A DNA stretch of 64,000 bases from Levilactobacillus brevis ATCC 14869 = DSM 20054 (GTDB taxonomy: Bacteria > Bacillota > Bacilli > Lactobacillales > Lactobacillaceae): positions 91,719 through 155,718 of the forward strand of contig NZ_AZCP01000003.1 in the NCBI RefSeq assembly GCF_001433855.1. Direction: 5' to 3'. The position numbers were made by a program, and so were the translations under genes. Positions 1 to 9,368 of the stretch are shown in pieces. The notes under the pieces were generated by a model. The model made no database searches, was not told the origin of the DNA, and saw only the letters and a program-made list of their open reading frames with translations. Each line of letters starts with the position of its first letter. The first letter of the stretch is position 1.

Positions 1-1
1 C

Positions 2-1081
2 CGGGGACACGGAACACCGGAGGCTACCGACCACCAAGTTGATTTGCACGAACACTATGTCATGCCAGGCTTCTTCAACGTTCATACCCACGTCACACTT
101 GATCCGCAATCCTTTAGCGGCGATTCCGGACAGTCAGAAGCCGAAGCTGGCGTCTTTGCCTTTGAAAATCTCCAAACGCTACTAAAATCCGGGGTCACCT
201 ACGTTCGCGAACTCGGCACCAACTACGATGTTGATGTGAAGCTCAAGCGATTACAACAACGCGGCCTTCTCCCCCACACCCCCCATCTGTTAGCTTCAGG
301 CCGCGCTTTTTCCATGACTGGCGGTCACGGCGATTCACCGCACGGGGGGCATGCCGTTGACTCACCCGATGAAATGCGCAAGGCGGTCAGAACGGCCTTC
401 AAACACGGCGTTGAAACGATCAAGGTTATGGCGACTGGGGGCGTCATGACGCCCAATGATTTCATGGAAGACCCCCAACTATCCGTAGCGGAAATGCGCG
501 TAGCCGTCGAAGAAGCCCACCATAAGCGGCGACTGGTAGCGGCTCACGCGGAAGGAAACCCGGGCATTCAAAATGCACTTGATGCCGGCGTAGATTCCAT
601 TGAACATGGCTTCTATGTAACTGAAGCCGAAGCCAAACAGATGGTGGCCCAAGGCACTTACCTCACACCCACCCTGATTGCCGAATGGACTATTCCAGAA
701 TTTGGTAAGGGACAACTGCCAGACTGGGAAGTCAAAAAAGCTGCCGATGCACTCGACGATACGTACGTTAATTTACGGCACGCCTACCAACTAGGCGTTA
801 AATTCACCTGTGGCACCGATGCGGGTACGCCGTTCAACGGTTTTGACTTAACTCCAGCTGAGTTTGGTTTACTGACCAAGCTGGGCATGACTCCCGCACA
901 AGCCTATCAGTGCTCTAGCTTGAATTCTGCCGCGTTGTTAGGTGTCGCTGACGACTACGGCACCCTGGAAGTGGGCAAATTCGCGGACTTTCAGGTCTTG
1001 GCCGCTGATCCACTAGCAGACACAGCCAACGTCCAACAGGCGGACAAGCACGTCTACTTAAGTGGAAAACGTGAATTCTAA
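2..1081 (+). CDS. Amidohydrolase family metal-dependent hydrolase (5'-partial)
   Basis: The reading frame is open from the left edge, so the true start lies outside the window. It matches the amidohydrolase superfamily (imidazolonepropionase/prolidase-like branch): a PGFFNVHTHV strand carries the metal-binding HxH, followed by TIKVMATGGV (position of the bridging lysine), AAHAEG and SIEHGF histidines, and GTDAG with the catalytic aspartate. The C-terminal LEVGKFADF is the usual end of the barrel-flanking beta domain. It probably hydrolyses an amide or cyclic amide bond in the cytoplasm; the substrate cannot be told from sequence. A strong terminator and a perfect parS follow directly. Missing are roughly the first 50 residues. 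Confidence 0.85.
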   Translation, partial: RGHGTPEATDHQVDLHEHYVMPGFFNVHTHVTLDPQSFSGDSGQSEAEAGVFAFENLQTLLKSGVTYVRELGTNYDVDVKLKRLQQRGLLPHTPHLLASGRAFSMTGGHGDSPHGGHAVDSPDEMRKAVRTAFKHGVETIKVMATGGVMTPNDFMEDPQLSVAEMRVAVEEAHHKRRLVAAHAEGNPGIQNALDAGVDSIEHGFYVTEAEAKQMVAQGTYLTPTLIAEWTIPEFGKGQLPDWEVKKAADALDDTYVNLRHAYQLGVKFTCGTDAGTPFNGFDLTPAEFGLLTKLGMTPAQAYQCSSLNSAALLGVADDYGTLEVGKFADFQVLAADPLADTANVQQADKHVYLSGKREF

Positions 1082-1092
1082 TTGCAACGACT

Positions 1093-1134
1093 AATCCCCG
1101 TACCGTCATCAACTGACGATACGGGGATTTTAAT
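1093..1134 (+). terminator. Rho-independent terminator of the amidohydrolase gene
   Basis: A GC-rich inverted repeat (arms at about 1093-1102 and 1121-1130, AATCCCCGTA and TACGGGGATT, extended by CGTCA/TGACG) is followed by TTTTAATT. It sits 11 bases after the stop codon. Confidence 0.85.
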
Positions 1135-1150
1135 TGTTTCACGTGAAACA
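1135..1150. promoter_or_regulatory. parS site (perfect)
   Basis: The 16-mer TGTTTCACGTGAAACA equals the Bacillus/Firmicutes parS consensus (TGTTNCACGTGAAACA), the ParB (Spo0J) loading site for chromosome segregation. It abuts the terminator, about 11 kb from oriC. Confidence 0.93.
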
Positions 1151-1186
1151 GTTATTACCGTTTCAATCTCAGTAAACGTGGAACAT

Positions 1187-1219
1187 AAAAAAAACGACCA
1201 ACCCAAAAGGTCAGTCGTC
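1187..1219 (-). terminator. Terminator of the rpsF-ssb-rpsR operon
   Basis: Read on the minus strand, ACGACTGACC pairs with GGTTGGTCGT (two G-U pairs) and is followed by eight T. It lies just after the rpsR stop. Confidence 0.85.
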
Positions 1220-1226
1220 ATTTAGA

Positions 1227-1463
1227 CTACTCTTCGCTAACGAATGGCATTAAGCCCATGATCCGTGAACGCTTGATAGCAATAGTTAACTTACGTTGGT
1301 TCTTGGCACTCGTACCAGTTACCCGGCGATGTAAGATCTTACCTCGTTCAGAGATGAACCGACGTAATAAGTCAGTGTCTTTGTAATCAATGTATTCGAT
1401 GTGGTTGGCTGCAATAAAGTCAACCTTACGACGGCGACGGCCGCCACGACGTTGTCCTGCCAT
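1227..1463 (-). CDS. rpsR: 30S ribosomal protein S18
   Basis: The 78-residue product is a full-length bS18 with the typical basic start (GGRRRRK), the central [18 protein letters not shown] and the C-terminal [20 protein letters not shown]18 binds 16S rRNA with S6 in the platform of the 30S subunit. It is the last gene of the operon rpsF-ssb-rpsR, 28 bases after ssb, with a good ribosome-binding site (GAGGAGGGAA). The start is ATG. No zinc-binding Cys cluster is present, as in most low-GC Gram-positive S18 of this type. Confidence 0.98.
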   Translation of the reverse strand: MAGQRRGGRRRRKVDFIAANHIEYIDYKDTDLLRRFISERGKILHRRVTGTSAKNQRKLTIAIKRSRIMGLMPFVSEE

Positions 1464-1491
1464 GAGAAATTCCCTCCTCGTATTTTAGATA

Positions 1492-2058
1492 TTAGAACGG
1501 TAAATCATCATCGGAAATGTCAATGGAATCGCCAGAATTGGCAAACGGATCAGCTGCATTGTTGTTCGCATTACTGTTCTGATTGTTACTTCCAGAATTC
1601 GGGGCCATACCTTGAGAAGGCGCAGCCGGAGCTGGATTCCCACTCGTGTATGGATTGGCATTTTGATTCTGATTTTGAGGAGCATTATTATTCATGGAGC
1701 CGCCATTGTAGTTTCCACCACCGTTGTTCTCGTTACGAGAACGGGGTTCCAAGAACGAAAAGTTCTCGACAACCACTTCGGTGACGTAAACCCGTTGGCC
1801 CTGTTGATTTTCGTAATTCCGGGTCTGGATGCGTCCTTCAATACCGACAAGGGAACCCTTGTGGAAGAAGTTGGCAAAGTTTTCCGCGGACTTGCGCCAA
1901 ATGACGCAACTTACGAAATCAGCTTCTCGTTCACCTTGTTGGTTGGTGAACCGCCGATCAACGGCCAGCGTGAAGGTGGCTACAGCAGCACCGCCTTGGG
2001 TGTAGCGTAAGTCAACATCCCGTGTTAGTCGGCCAGTAAGTACTACTCGGTTGATCAT
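1492..2058 (-). CDS. ssb: Single-stranded DNA-binding protein
   Basis: The first ~110 residues form the OB fold of bacterial SSB ([58 protein letters not shown]). Residues ~115-175 are a low-complexity Asn/Gln/Pro/Gly linker, and the protein ends in the acidic tip DISDDDLPF that recruits RecO, PriA and other partners. It coats single-stranded DNA in replication and repair. At 188 residues it has the usual length for SsbA. It sits between rpsF (33-base gap) and rpsR, the standard Firmicutes arrangement. Confidence 0.98.
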   Translation of the reverse strand: MINRVVLTGRLTRDVDLRYTQGGAAVATFTLAVDRRFTNQQGEREADFVSCVIWRKSAENFANFFHKGSLVGIEGRIQTRNYENQQGQRVYVTEVVVENFSFLEPRSRNENNGGGNYNGGSMNNNAPQNQNQNANPYTSGNPAPAAPSQGMAPNSGSNNQNSNANNNAADPFANSGDSIDISDDDLPF

Positions 2059-2091
2059 TGCTGAATAACTCCTCTCAGTTTAAGTTTAAAA

Positions 2092-2388
2092 TTAGTCTTC
2101 GCGCTTAACGATCATGTGACGTAAAATGCTGTCATTGATCTTAGCTAAACGGTCGAATTCGTTCAAACCTTTGTCATCAGTTGCGTTTAACGTGATAACG
2201 TGGTAGATACCTTCGTTAAAGCCACCAATTTCATAAGCGAACCGACGCTTTGACCAGTCTTTCGAGTTGATCAATTCTGCACCGTTGTCCGTCAAAATCT
2301 TGTCGAAGCGTTCAACCAAAGCGGTCTTAGCAGCATCATCAAGATCTGGACGAATGATGTAGGTGATTTCGTATTTAGTAGTTTCCAT
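2092..2388 (-). CDS. rpsF: 30S ribosomal protein S6
   Basis: This 98-residue protein matches bS6: [18 protein letters not shown] at the start, the [28 protein letters not shown] core and a [10 protein letters not shown] end. S6 pairs with S18 on the 30S platform. It is the first gene of the operon. An AAGGAGGTG ribosome-binding site lies 8 bases before the ATG. A strong sigma-A promoter and a structured leader precede it, so autoregulation by the S6-S18 pair is plausible but not shown. Confidence 0.98.
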   Translation of the reverse strand: METTKYEITYIIRPDLDDAAKTALVERFDKILTDNGAELINSKDWSKRRFAYEIGGFNEGIYHVITLNATDDKGLNEFDRLAKINDSILRHMIVKRED

Positions 2389-2472
2389 GAATGTTACACC
2401 TCCTTATGGACTTCAGGCCCCCACTGCAATGTGGGAGCAAGGAGAGACACTAGCGTAAGCCAGATACTCACA
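2389..2472 (-). promoter_or_regulatory. Structured 5' leader of the rpsF operon
   Basis: The ~85-base leader folds, in minus-strand sense, into an imperfect hairpin (2444-2454 with 2459-2469: GAG/CTC outer stem, a 3x3 internal loop, CTGGC/GCTAG inner stem) and a second hairpin CCCAC-ATTGCA-GTGGG (about 2419-2434). rpsF leaders of many bacteria carry an S6:S18-binding motif. I did not find the diagnostic CCG loop with certainty, so this remains a structured leader of unproved function. Confidence 0.4.
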
Positions 2473-2479
2473 AGCTAGT

Positions 2480-2508
2480 AGTATAGCATAGATTTAAAAG
2501 TTAAGCAA
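2480..2508 (-). promoter_or_regulatory. Promoter of the rpsF-ssb-rpsR operon
   Basis: On the minus strand, -35 TTGCTT (2503-2508), a 17-base spacer and -10 TATACT (2480-2485) form a near-consensus sigma-A promoter, starting transcription near 2473. Confidence 0.8.
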
Positions 2509-2509
2509 A

Positions 2510-3013
2510 TCGGGGCCGACCGACGGCGGGGCTGACGTTACATAGGTAGTTCCGGATTACGTCCCCCGTGAGCATTTTTGATTTAAAAAAAGTAAAAGCC
2601 GCTCACTGCTGTGCGAATTAGCCTTGTCTGGCCGCCTTCCAGACACGTGACTTCCAGGCTCATACTGATTAATGACAGTTACAACCACGGATAATTATCA
2701 CCTCGGCAACAGTCAATGTGGCTTCAAACTAGCACCATTCAACGTTTCTGCAGTAATGGTCATAGTTGGACCAACCAACGTGACCACACCACACTCCAGT
2801 AGCCCGACGGGAAGCGGCAAAAGGGCTCAGTACCGTCGTTATCCTTGGCGCGCGTTTTTAGCGCGCTTAGGATAAGACCGACCTTTAAGACAAGTGATCT
2901 GCTTGGCTTAAAGTCGTGTCCGGTACGTTCCAGCCCATTTGCTACGACCAGCGGGCGGACAAGCACGTCTAAAAGTGCCTGACTTAGTCACACTAAACCA
3001 AAAGAATGAAAAC
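2510..3013. other. Gene-free spacer between the rpsF promoter and gyrA
   Basis: I see no supportable gene in these ~500 bases; the two longest open frames have no ribosome-binding site and resemble no protein family. Visible structures are a large inverted repeat at 2841-2853/2861-2873 (ATCCTTGGCGCGC, loop GTTTTTA, GCGCGCTTAGGAT; two mismatches), and an 18-base exact copy (2954-2971) of a stretch inside the amidohydrolase gene at 1039-1056. It may hold decayed sequence. Confidence 0.5.
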
Positions 3014-3048
3014 CAAAAAAAGGACTCTGCCAGCTTTTGGCAAAGTCC
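3014..3048 (-). terminator. Terminator of the gyrase operon
   Basis: Minus-strand hairpin GGACTTTGCCA / TGGCAGAGTCC with a short AAAGC loop, followed by seven T, 16 bases after the gyrA stop. Confidence 0.9.
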
Positions 3049-3064
3049 CACGTTTCACTATTAA

Positions 3065-5599
3065 TTAAGCTTCAGTTGGATCGTCTGATTCAGGGACGAC
3101 TGGCCCATCAGTTGTGGCCGGTGTTTCGCCATCAACTACTGGTGCTTCGTCAGCCGTTTCGTCTTCCTTAGCGACCTTCGCCATGGTGGCCACAGCAGTA
3201 TCATCAGCTAAACGAATCAGGTGAACCCCTAAGGTTGCCCGACCCGTTTCAGACACGTCAGATGCGCTAAAGCGAATCATGACCCCTTTATTGGTGACTA
3301 ACATAATATCTTCGTCACCATCTAAAGTCGTCAAACCAGCTAATGGCCCGTTCTTAGTCGAGACATTCACCGTCTTGATCCCTTTACCGCCACGGCCCTT
3401 AATTGGGTATTCAGCAGCGGCCGTTTGTTTCCCATAGCCCTTTTCGGAGATGACAAACACTTTACTGTCAGGCTTCAAGACACTCGCGCCAATCACGTAA
3501 TCGTGTTCGCGCAAACGAATCCCGCGAACCCCGGTAGCCGAACGGCCCATCGAGCGGACGTCGGTAGCCGCAAAGCTCACTGCGTAACCTAAATGCGTTC
3601 CGATAATCATATTGGCATCGGCATTAATAATGTCGACATCAATCAATTCATCGTCTTCTTTCAGGTTAATGGCTTTGAGACCATTACTCCGGATATTAGC
3701 AAATTCGTCCACTGGTGTCCGTTTAACCGTCCCTTGCACCGTCGTAAAGAACAGATCCCGGTTATCATTTTCGCCAGGGTTAGCGACGTTAATGACGGCC
3801 TGAACGTGTTCATTATTGTTGATGCCCAGTAGGTTAATCACCGGAATTCCCTTGGCCGTCCGACCGTATTCAGGGATTTCATACCCCTTCATCCGGTAGA
3901 CCTTCCCGGTGTTCGTGAAGAACAGAAGCATGTCATGCGTGGACGTCGCCACCAGGTGTTCGATGAAATCATCATCGTGAACGCCCATGCCTTGAACCCC
4001 TTTACCACCACGGTTTTGGGCCTTGAATTCAGACGTTGGTAACCGCTTGATGTAGCCATTGTGCGTCAATGACACCACAACGTCTTCTTCAGCGATTAAG
4101 TCTTCATCTTCCAAGCTGAGAACTTCGCCGACCATCAATTCAGTTCGCCGATCGTCCCCAAACTTGTTTTGAATTTCCAATAATTCTTCGTAAATGATGG
4201 CTTGTTGCCGTTCTTTAGACGCCAAGATTTCCTTGTAGTCCTTGATGTTAGCCATCACGTCCGCGTATTCTTTTTCAACCTTTTCCCGTTCCAAACCGGT
4301 CAGACGAACCAATCGCATATCCAAAATGGCTTGTGATTGTTTGTCAGACAGGCTGAAACGCGTAATCAGTTCTTGCTTAGCAACGTCAGCCGTTTGCGAT
4401 TGACGAATAATCGTAATGATTTCATCAATGTGGTCCAGCGCGATCCGCAACCCTTCCAGGATGTGAGCCCGGGCTTCGGCCTTACGCAAATCAAACTCAG
4501 TCCGCCGGCGGATAACTTCCAACTGGAATTCCAAATAGTATTGCAAGATGGCTTTGAGCCCCAGAACCTTGGGCGCACCGTTGACGATGGCCAACATATT
4601 GATCCCAAAAGAGGTCTGCATCAACGTCATCTTATACAAATTGTTCAAGATGACTTCGGCACTGGCATCCCGCCGAACATCAATCACAATCCGCATCCCA
4701 GTCCGGTCGGTTTCATCGTTGACATCAGTAATGCCTTCAATTCGCTTATCTCGCGCCAATTCGGCGATTCGTTCAATCAATTTGGCTTTGTTGACCATGT
4801 ACGGAATTTCCGTTGCCACGATCCGTTGTTTGCCATTCTTTTCTTCTTCAATGTCCACCTTGGCCCGCAAGGTAATGGTGCCCTTACCGGTCTCGTAAGC
4901 CCGCCGAATAGCCGCTTTACCCATAACAATCCCACCAGTGGGAAAGTCTGGTCCTGGCAAAGCTTCCATCAAATCAGCCAAGCTGGCATCTGGATTCTTC
5001 ATCAAAATGTGCAAGGCACTGATGACTTCCGTTAAGTTATGCGGCGGAATGTTCGTTGCCATCCCGACCGCAATCCCTGAAGCCCCGTTAACCAACAGGT
5101 TGGGGAACCGTGACGGTAAGACCACGGGTTCACGTTCACTACCATCATAGTTATCTTGAAAATCAATCGTGTCCTTGTTGATATCGCGTAACATTTCCAT
5201 CGCGATCTTGCTCAGCCGCGCTTCGGTATACCGCATAGCGGCGGCACCATCTCCATCGACGGACCCAAAGTTCCCATGGCCGTCGACCAACATGTAGCGA
5301 TACGAGAAGTCTTGCGCCATCCGCACCATGGATTCATAGACGGCTGAATCACCATGGGGGTGATACTTCCCGAGGACGTCCCCAACCATCCGGGCAGATT
5401 TCCGGAATGGCTTATCAGGGGTGATCCCCAATTCTTGCATATCATATAAAATCCGGCGGTGGACTGGCTTTAATCCATCCCGCACATCCGGTAAGGCCCG
5501 TTGCACAATGACACTCATCGCGTAATCCAAGAAAGATGTCCGCATAGTTTGTGACAGGTCAACGTCAGTGACTCGGCCTAAATAATCTTGATCAGCCAA
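3065..5599 (-). CDS. gyrA: DNA gyrase subunit A
   Basis: GyrA cuts and rejoins DNA in the GyrA2B2 gyrase that introduces negative supercoils. The catalytic tyrosine is Tyr124 in [13 protein letters not shown]. The quinolone-resistance region reads [17 protein letters not shown], with Ser85 and Glu89, i.e. the residues normally found in susceptible strains. The GyrA-box QNRGGKG begins the C-terminal beta-pinwheel, and the last ~35 residues are very acidic. Length (844) is normal. The start is TTG, chosen because GGAGGG lies 7 bases upstream and [10 protein letters not shown] is the usual N-terminus. It is 21 bases downstream of gyrB, in the same operon. Confidence 0.98.
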   Translation of the reverse strand: MADQDYLGRVTDVDLSQTMRTSFLDYAMSVIVQRALPDVRDGLKPVHRRILYDMQELGITPDKPFRKSARMVGDVLGKYHPHGDSAVYESMVRMAQDFSYRYMLVDGHGNFGSVDGDGAAAMRYTEARLSKIAMEMLRDINKDTIDFQDNYDGSEREPVVLPSRFPNLLVNGASGIAVGMATNIPPHNLTEVISALHILMKNPDASLADLMEALPGPDFPTGGIVMGKAAIRRAYETGKGTITLRAKVDIEEEKNGKQRIVATEIPYMVNKAKLIERIAELARDKRIEGITDVNDETDRTGMRIVIDVRRDASAEVILNNLYKMTLMQTSFGINMLAIVNGAPKVLGLKAILQYYLEFQLEVIRRRTEFDLRKAEARAHILEGLRIALDHIDEIITIIRQSQTADVAKQELITRFSLSDKQSQAILDMRLVRLTGLEREKVEKEYADVMANIKDYKEILASKERQQAIIYEELLEIQNKFGDDRRTELMVGEVLSLEDEDLIAEEDVVVSLTHNGYIKRLPTSEFKAQNRGGKGVQGMGVHDDDFIEHLVATSTHDMLLFFTNTGKVYRMKGYEIPEYGRTAKGIPVINLLGINNNEHVQAVINVANPGENDNRDLFFTTVQGTVKRTPVDEFANIRSNGLKAINLKEDDELIDVDIINADANMIIGTHLGYAVSFAATDVRSMGRSATGVRGIRLREHDYVIGASVLKPDSKVFVISEKGYGKQTAAAEYPIKGRGGKGIKTVNVSTKNGPLAGLTTLDGDEDIMLVTNKGVMIRFSASDVSETGRATLGVHLIRLADDTAVATMAKVAKEDETADEAPVVDGETPATTDGPVVPESDDPTEA

Positions 5600-5620
5600 C
5601 TAGTTACCCTCCGTTCTTAA

Positions 5621-7564
5621 CTAAACATCCAGTTCGGCAAACGTGGCGTTATTTTCGATAAACTCACGCCGTGGGGCCACCTTATCGCCCATCAACATCG
5701 TAAAGACTTGATCGGCATTGATAGCATCTTGCGCATCAACCCGCAAGAGTCGCCGGTTTTCTGGGTTCATGGTCGTTTCCCACAATTGTTCCGCGTCCAT
5801 TTCCCCTAACCCTTTATACCGTTGGATTTGTGGTTTTGGTGATGGTGGCAATTGCCCCAACAGATCCTTTAATTCTTCATCAGAATCCAAGTACCGTTGC
5901 ATCTTACCCTGGCGAACCCGATAAAGTGGTGGGCAGGCAATATAGACAAAGCCAGCATCCAATAATGGCCGCATGTAGCGGTAAACCAGCGTCAACAACA
6001 GCGTCCGAATGTGCGCGCCATCGACATCGGCATCGGTCATCAAAATAAGCTTGTGGTAATTAGCCTTAGACACATCAAAGTCATTACCAAAACCCGTTCC
6101 CATAGCCGTAAAGAGTGACCGAATTTCTTCGTTTGCTAAGATCCGATCCATCGACGCCTTTTCCACGTTTAAAATCTTCCCCCGAATTGGCAGAATGGCC
6201 TGCGTCAGCCGCGAACGACCTTGCTTGGCTGACCCACCAGCAGAATCCCCTTCGACGATAAAGAGTTCAGAGATTTCGGGATCTTTAGACGTGTTATCAG
6301 CTAACTTACCAGGTAAATTGCTGATTTCCAGGCCGCTCTTCTTCCGCGTCACTTCACGGGCCCGTTTAGCAGCAACCCGTGCTTTAGACGCCAGCGTCCC
6401 TTTGTCCACAATCTTCCGGGCGACATCTGGATGTTCCATCATGAACCGCATAAAGTGGTCAGCAAAGGTGTGATCGACAGCCGTGCGGGCATCAGAGTTC
6501 CCTAATTTGGTCTTCGTTTGACCTTCAAATTGCGGATCCGGATGCTTCACGGAAACTACAGCTGTCAACCCTTCACGGACATCATCCCCGGTCAAGTTGG
6601 CTTCGTTATCTTTCATCAACTTGTTTTGCCGGGCATAATCGTTCACAACCCGCGTCAACGCCCGTTTGAACCCTTCTTCATGGGTCCCACCTTCATAGGT
6701 GTGGATGTTGTTGGTGAAAGTTAAGAGGTTATTGTGGTAGTCGTCCGTGTATTGCAACGCGACTTCCACCGTAATACCGTTTTCTTGCCCTTCCACGTAA
6801 ATTGGCGGTTCAAATAACGTTTCTTTGTTTTCGTTCAAATAGTCTACGTAATGCCGGATACCGCCTTCGTAAAGGAAATCTTCTTCCGTTGGCTTTTCCG
6901 GACGTTCATCACGAATAGTAATCCGCAAGCCTTTGTTTAAGAAAGCCAGTTCCCGAATCCGCGTCGTCAATGTCTTAATATCAAAGACGGTCGTTTCTCG
7001 GAAAATATCTGGATCTGGCAAGAAGTGCACGATCGTTCCGTGCTGATCTTGTGGTAGACCCTCTTCAATCACGTGCATTGGCGTCTTCACATGACCATGG
7101 TCAAAGGCGATGGCATACTTTTTCCCGCCACGAATGACCTGAACTTCCAAGTCGGTAGACAGCGCATTAACGACCGATGCCCCCACCCCGTGGAGACCAC
7201 CGGAAACTTTATATCCGCCACCGCCGAATTTACCACCGGCATGCAAGATGGTGTAGACGGTTTCCAGCGCGGGTTTCCCCGTCTTCTTTTGGATATCAAC
7301 TGGAATCCCCCGACCATTATCAGTAACGGTAATACTGTTATCTTGATTGACCGTCACGTGAATTTCATCGGCAAAGCCCGCTAAGGCCTCATCAATCCCG
7401 TTATCGACAATTTCCCAAACTAAATGGTGTAACCCTTGGGAACTCGTCGAGCCAATGTACATCCCGGGCCGTTTCCGGACCGCTTCCAAACCTTCCAAGA
7501 CTTGAATTTGACTGGCGTCATACTCACGAGCTTGTTGCGCTTTGGTTTCTTTTTCGTCTGCCAC
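5621..7564 (-). CDS. gyrB: DNA gyrase subunit B
   Basis: The ATPase subunit of gyrase. The GHKL ATP-binding domain shows [23 protein letters not shown] and [14 protein letters not shown] in the first ~140 residues; the transducer follows; the TOPRIM domain has [13 protein letters not shown] and [15 protein letters not shown] (metal-binding Asp residues); and the tail [20 protein letters not shown] is conserved. Length 647 is normal. The start is GTG, with its AAAGGAGG site inside the end of recF, three bases away. The gene is co-transcribed with yaaA, recF and gyrA. Confidence 0.98.
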   Translation of the reverse strand: MADEKETKAQQAREYDASQIQVLEGLEAVRKRPGMYIGSTSSQGLHHLVWEIVDNGIDEALAGFADEIHVTVNQDNSITVTDNGRGIPVDIQKKTGKPALETVYTILHAGGKFGGGGYKVSGGLHGVGASVVNALSTDLEVQVIRGGKKYAIAFDHGHVKTPMHVIEEGLPQDQHGTIVHFLPDPDIFRETTVFDIKTLTTRIRELAFLNKGLRITIRDERPEKPTEEDFLYEGGIRHYVDYLNENKETLFEPPIYVEGQENGITVEVALQYTDDYHNNLLTFTNNIHTYEGGTHEEGFKRALTRVVNDYARQNKLMKDNEANLTGDDVREGLTAVVSVKHPDPQFEGQTKTKLGNSDARTAVDHTFADHFMRFMMEHPDVARKIVDKGTLASKARVAAKRAREVTRKKSGLEISNLPGKLADNTSKDPEISELFIVEGDSAGGSAKQGRSRLTQAILPIRGKILNVEKASMDRILANEEIRSLFTAMGTGFGNDFDVSKANYHKLILMTDADVDGAHIRTLLLTLVYRYMRPLLDAGFVYIACPPLYRVRQGKMQRYLDSDEELKDLLGQLPPSPKPQIQRYKGLGEMDAEQLWETTMNPENRRLLRVDAQDAINADQVFTMLMGDKVAPRREFIENNATFAELDV

Positions 7565-7567
7565 TGC

Positions 7568-8722
7568 CTAATCCTCCTTTGATGCTGCGGGGTCATCGCT
7601 GTCCACCGCGTCGGCCACCACAGTTCCCTCGGCCACATGAAAAATGGTTGGGTCCTTAATCAGTTGGCGGGTAATCCCACTCAAACTGGTGGTGGTAATA
7701 AACGTCTGTACCTTGTCTTGAATGGCGGTCAATAAATGTGTCTGGCGCGCATCATCCAATTCTGAAAGCACATCATCAAGTAATAAGACCGGGTATTCGC
7801 CGGTCTCTTCTTTCATCAAATCAATTTCAGCCAATTTCACGCTCAACGCGGTCGTTCGTTGTTGACCTTGCGACCCGAACGTCTGCACATTTTTACCATT
7901 GACCTGAAAATGCAAATCGTCACGGTGGGGACCCACCAGTGTCGTGCCCTGGTAAAGTTCCTTGTCTTGCTGCTTGGCATACAGTGCCGACAAGGCCGCC
8001 GTGATGGTGGGCACATCGGTTAGCTGATCATCCGCAACTTGAGTGGCGTAATGAAACGTCAATTCTTCTCGTTGCTGCGAAATCTCCCCGTGAATCGCCT
8101 GCGCCCAATGTTCCAACTTTTGCAGCATTGCCAACCGTTGGGCAATAATTTCGGCACCGAATGCCGCTAACTGATCTGACAACACCGACAAAAACAAGAG
8201 ATCCTTATTCTGCTTGTGTTGGAGATCTTTTAAGTAGCGGTTACGTTGCTTAAGTAGCGTCCGGTACTGGCTCAGGTTGTATAGGTAACGCGGATTCATT
8301 TGGCCGAACTCCATATCCATAAAACGCCGCCGAACTGTCGGCGCGCCTTTCACAATGGCTAAATCTTCGGGCGCAAATAAAATCACGTTGAGCTGACCGA
8401 CATATTGTGACAAACGGGCCTGCTCCAAATGATTGACGCGCGCGCGTTTACCTTGCCGAGAAAAAGTCAGCTCCAAGGGTACGGTCCCGGCAGCCTTAAC
8501 AACCCGACCACTAACCTTAGCCGTCTTCGCTTGCCAATTAACCAAATCATGGTCATTGGCTGTCCGATGGCTACGGGTCAACGCGAGTACATAGATGGCC
8601 TCTAATAGATTGGTTTTTCCCTGAGCATTTTCGCCTAACAAGACATTAATGCCCTGTCCAAACGTTAACTTAGCCGTCGGATAGTTCCGAAATTGCTGCA
8701 GCTGCAACTCTTGCAAATACAT
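7568..8722 (-). CDS. recF: DNA replication and repair protein RecF
   Basis: An SMC-like ATPase that helps load RecA at single-strand gaps. Visible are the Walker A ([14 protein letters not shown], residues ~31-44), the signature region [18 protein letters not shown], and the Walker B/D-loop [16 protein letters not shown]-terminal [14 protein letters not shown] is typical. At 384 residues it is of normal length with a short acidic tail. Its ATG overlaps the yaaA stop by one base (TAATG) and gyrB follows after three bases, which indicates translational coupling in the operon. Confidence 0.97.
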   Translation of the reverse strand: MYLQELQLQQFRNYPTAKLTFGQGINVLLGENAQGKTNLLEAIYVLALTRSHRTANDHDLVNWQAKTAKVSGRVVKAAGTVPLELTFSRQGKRARVNHLEQARLSQYVGQLNVILFAPEDLAIVKGAPTVRRRFMDMEFGQMNPRYLYNLSQYRTLLKQRNRYLKDLQHKQNKDLLFLSVLSDQLAAFGAEIIAQRLAMLQKLEHWAQAIHGEISQQREELTFHYATQVADDQLTDVPTITAALSALYAKQQDKELYQGTTLVGPHRDDLHFQVNGKNVQTFGSQGQQRTTALSVKLAEIDLMKEETGEYPVLLLDDVLSELDDARQTHLLTAIQDKVQTFITTTSLSGITRQLIKDPTIFHVAEGTVVADAVDSDDPAASKED

Positions 8723-8949
8723 TATTCACCCTGCTTTGAGCGTATAAAAAATAATCCTGCCTCTGGTACTGCCACTGTATCACCAGGATACAGCTTGCGG
8801 CCCCGCCGATTATCCGGCTCGTCATTGATATTTACGGTGTTTTCTTGCAAATACCATTTGGCTTGACCGCCAGTACTGATAACGGATTCTTCCTTGAGTA
8901 ACTGGCCTAAAGTGATGTAGGGCGTCTCAATGAGAACTTCTTTTTTCAC
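8722..8949 (-). CDS. yaaA: S4 domain protein YaaA
   Basis: A 75-residue RNA-binding protein made of one S4-like fold ([40 protein letters not shown]). It is the conserved small gene between dnaN and recF in Firmicutes. In Bacillus its homologue is linked to large-subunit assembly, but the role here is inferred. The start is GTG with TTAAGGGG upstream. It is the first gene of the yaaA-recF-gyrB-gyrA operon, with its own promoter in the gap after dnaN. Confidence 0.93.
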   Translation of the reverse strand: MKKEVLIETPYITLGQLLKEESVISTGGQAKWYLQENTVNINDEPDNRRGRKLYPGDTVAVPEAGLFFIRSKQGE

Positions 8950-8978
8950 AATTTCACCCCTTAATTTTCTTCTCTTAT

Positions 8979-9007
8979 ATTATACCGCTTTTTCATGAAA
9001 AGGTACA
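8979..9007 (-). promoter_or_regulatory. Promoter of yaaA-recF-gyrB-gyrA
   Basis: Minus-strand consensus -10 TATAAT at 8979-8984; the -35 17 bases upstream (TGTACC) is weak. Transcription would start about 23 bases before the yaaA GTG. Confidence 0.6.
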
Positions 9008-9264
9008 GATTGACTACCTTATTTTTAGCGTCTCAGCCGATTTAAGGGCCTTTTGATATTTTTGGTAAAAAGCCGGTAAATCTGCTGAGAATTAAAAATA
9101 GCGCCATTATGGCGGAAATCACTCATTTTTGGCGTTTTTTTCTGGCGCTAACCACCCCAATCGCTGATGGCTTGGTTTTTGCGCACGCAACTAATTGATG
9201 GGTCGCCGAAATTTCCTGATTTCCTCAGTCGGAATCTAGCGGCTGCTAACCAAGACTACACCAC

Positions 9265-9319
9265 AAAAAACGCCGCAGCACCAGCGACCATTTAGGCGCT
9301 GATTACCGCGGCGTTTTTT
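9265..9319 (-). terminator. Terminator of dnaN (dnaA-dnaN transcripts)
   Basis: A 12-base perfect inverted repeat AAAAAACGCCGC / GCGGCGTTTTTT encloses a second small hairpin (CAGCG/CGCTG). The T-tract on the minus strand follows dnaN by about 50 bases. The unit is symmetrical and can act in both directions. Confidence 0.85.
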
Positions 9320-9368
9320 GCCTCACAAAGTTTGTGAATTCTGCTTGTGAAATTGCTTGTGAAATTTT

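Larger units (their letters stand above)
8950..9368. other. dnaN-yaaA intergenic region
   Basis: Beyond the yaaA promoter and the dnaN terminator, the ~420 bases contain a possible stem between TAGCGCCA (9099-9106) and TGGCGCTA (9143-9150) but no open frame with a ribosome-binding site. A gap this long between dnaN and yaaA is larger than I would expect for this gene pair. Confidence 0.4.

Noticed and set aside
2672-2966. Overlapping open frames on both strands in the rpsF-gyrA gap
   Set aside because: No ribosome-binding sites, no family resemblance, odd composition for a protein.
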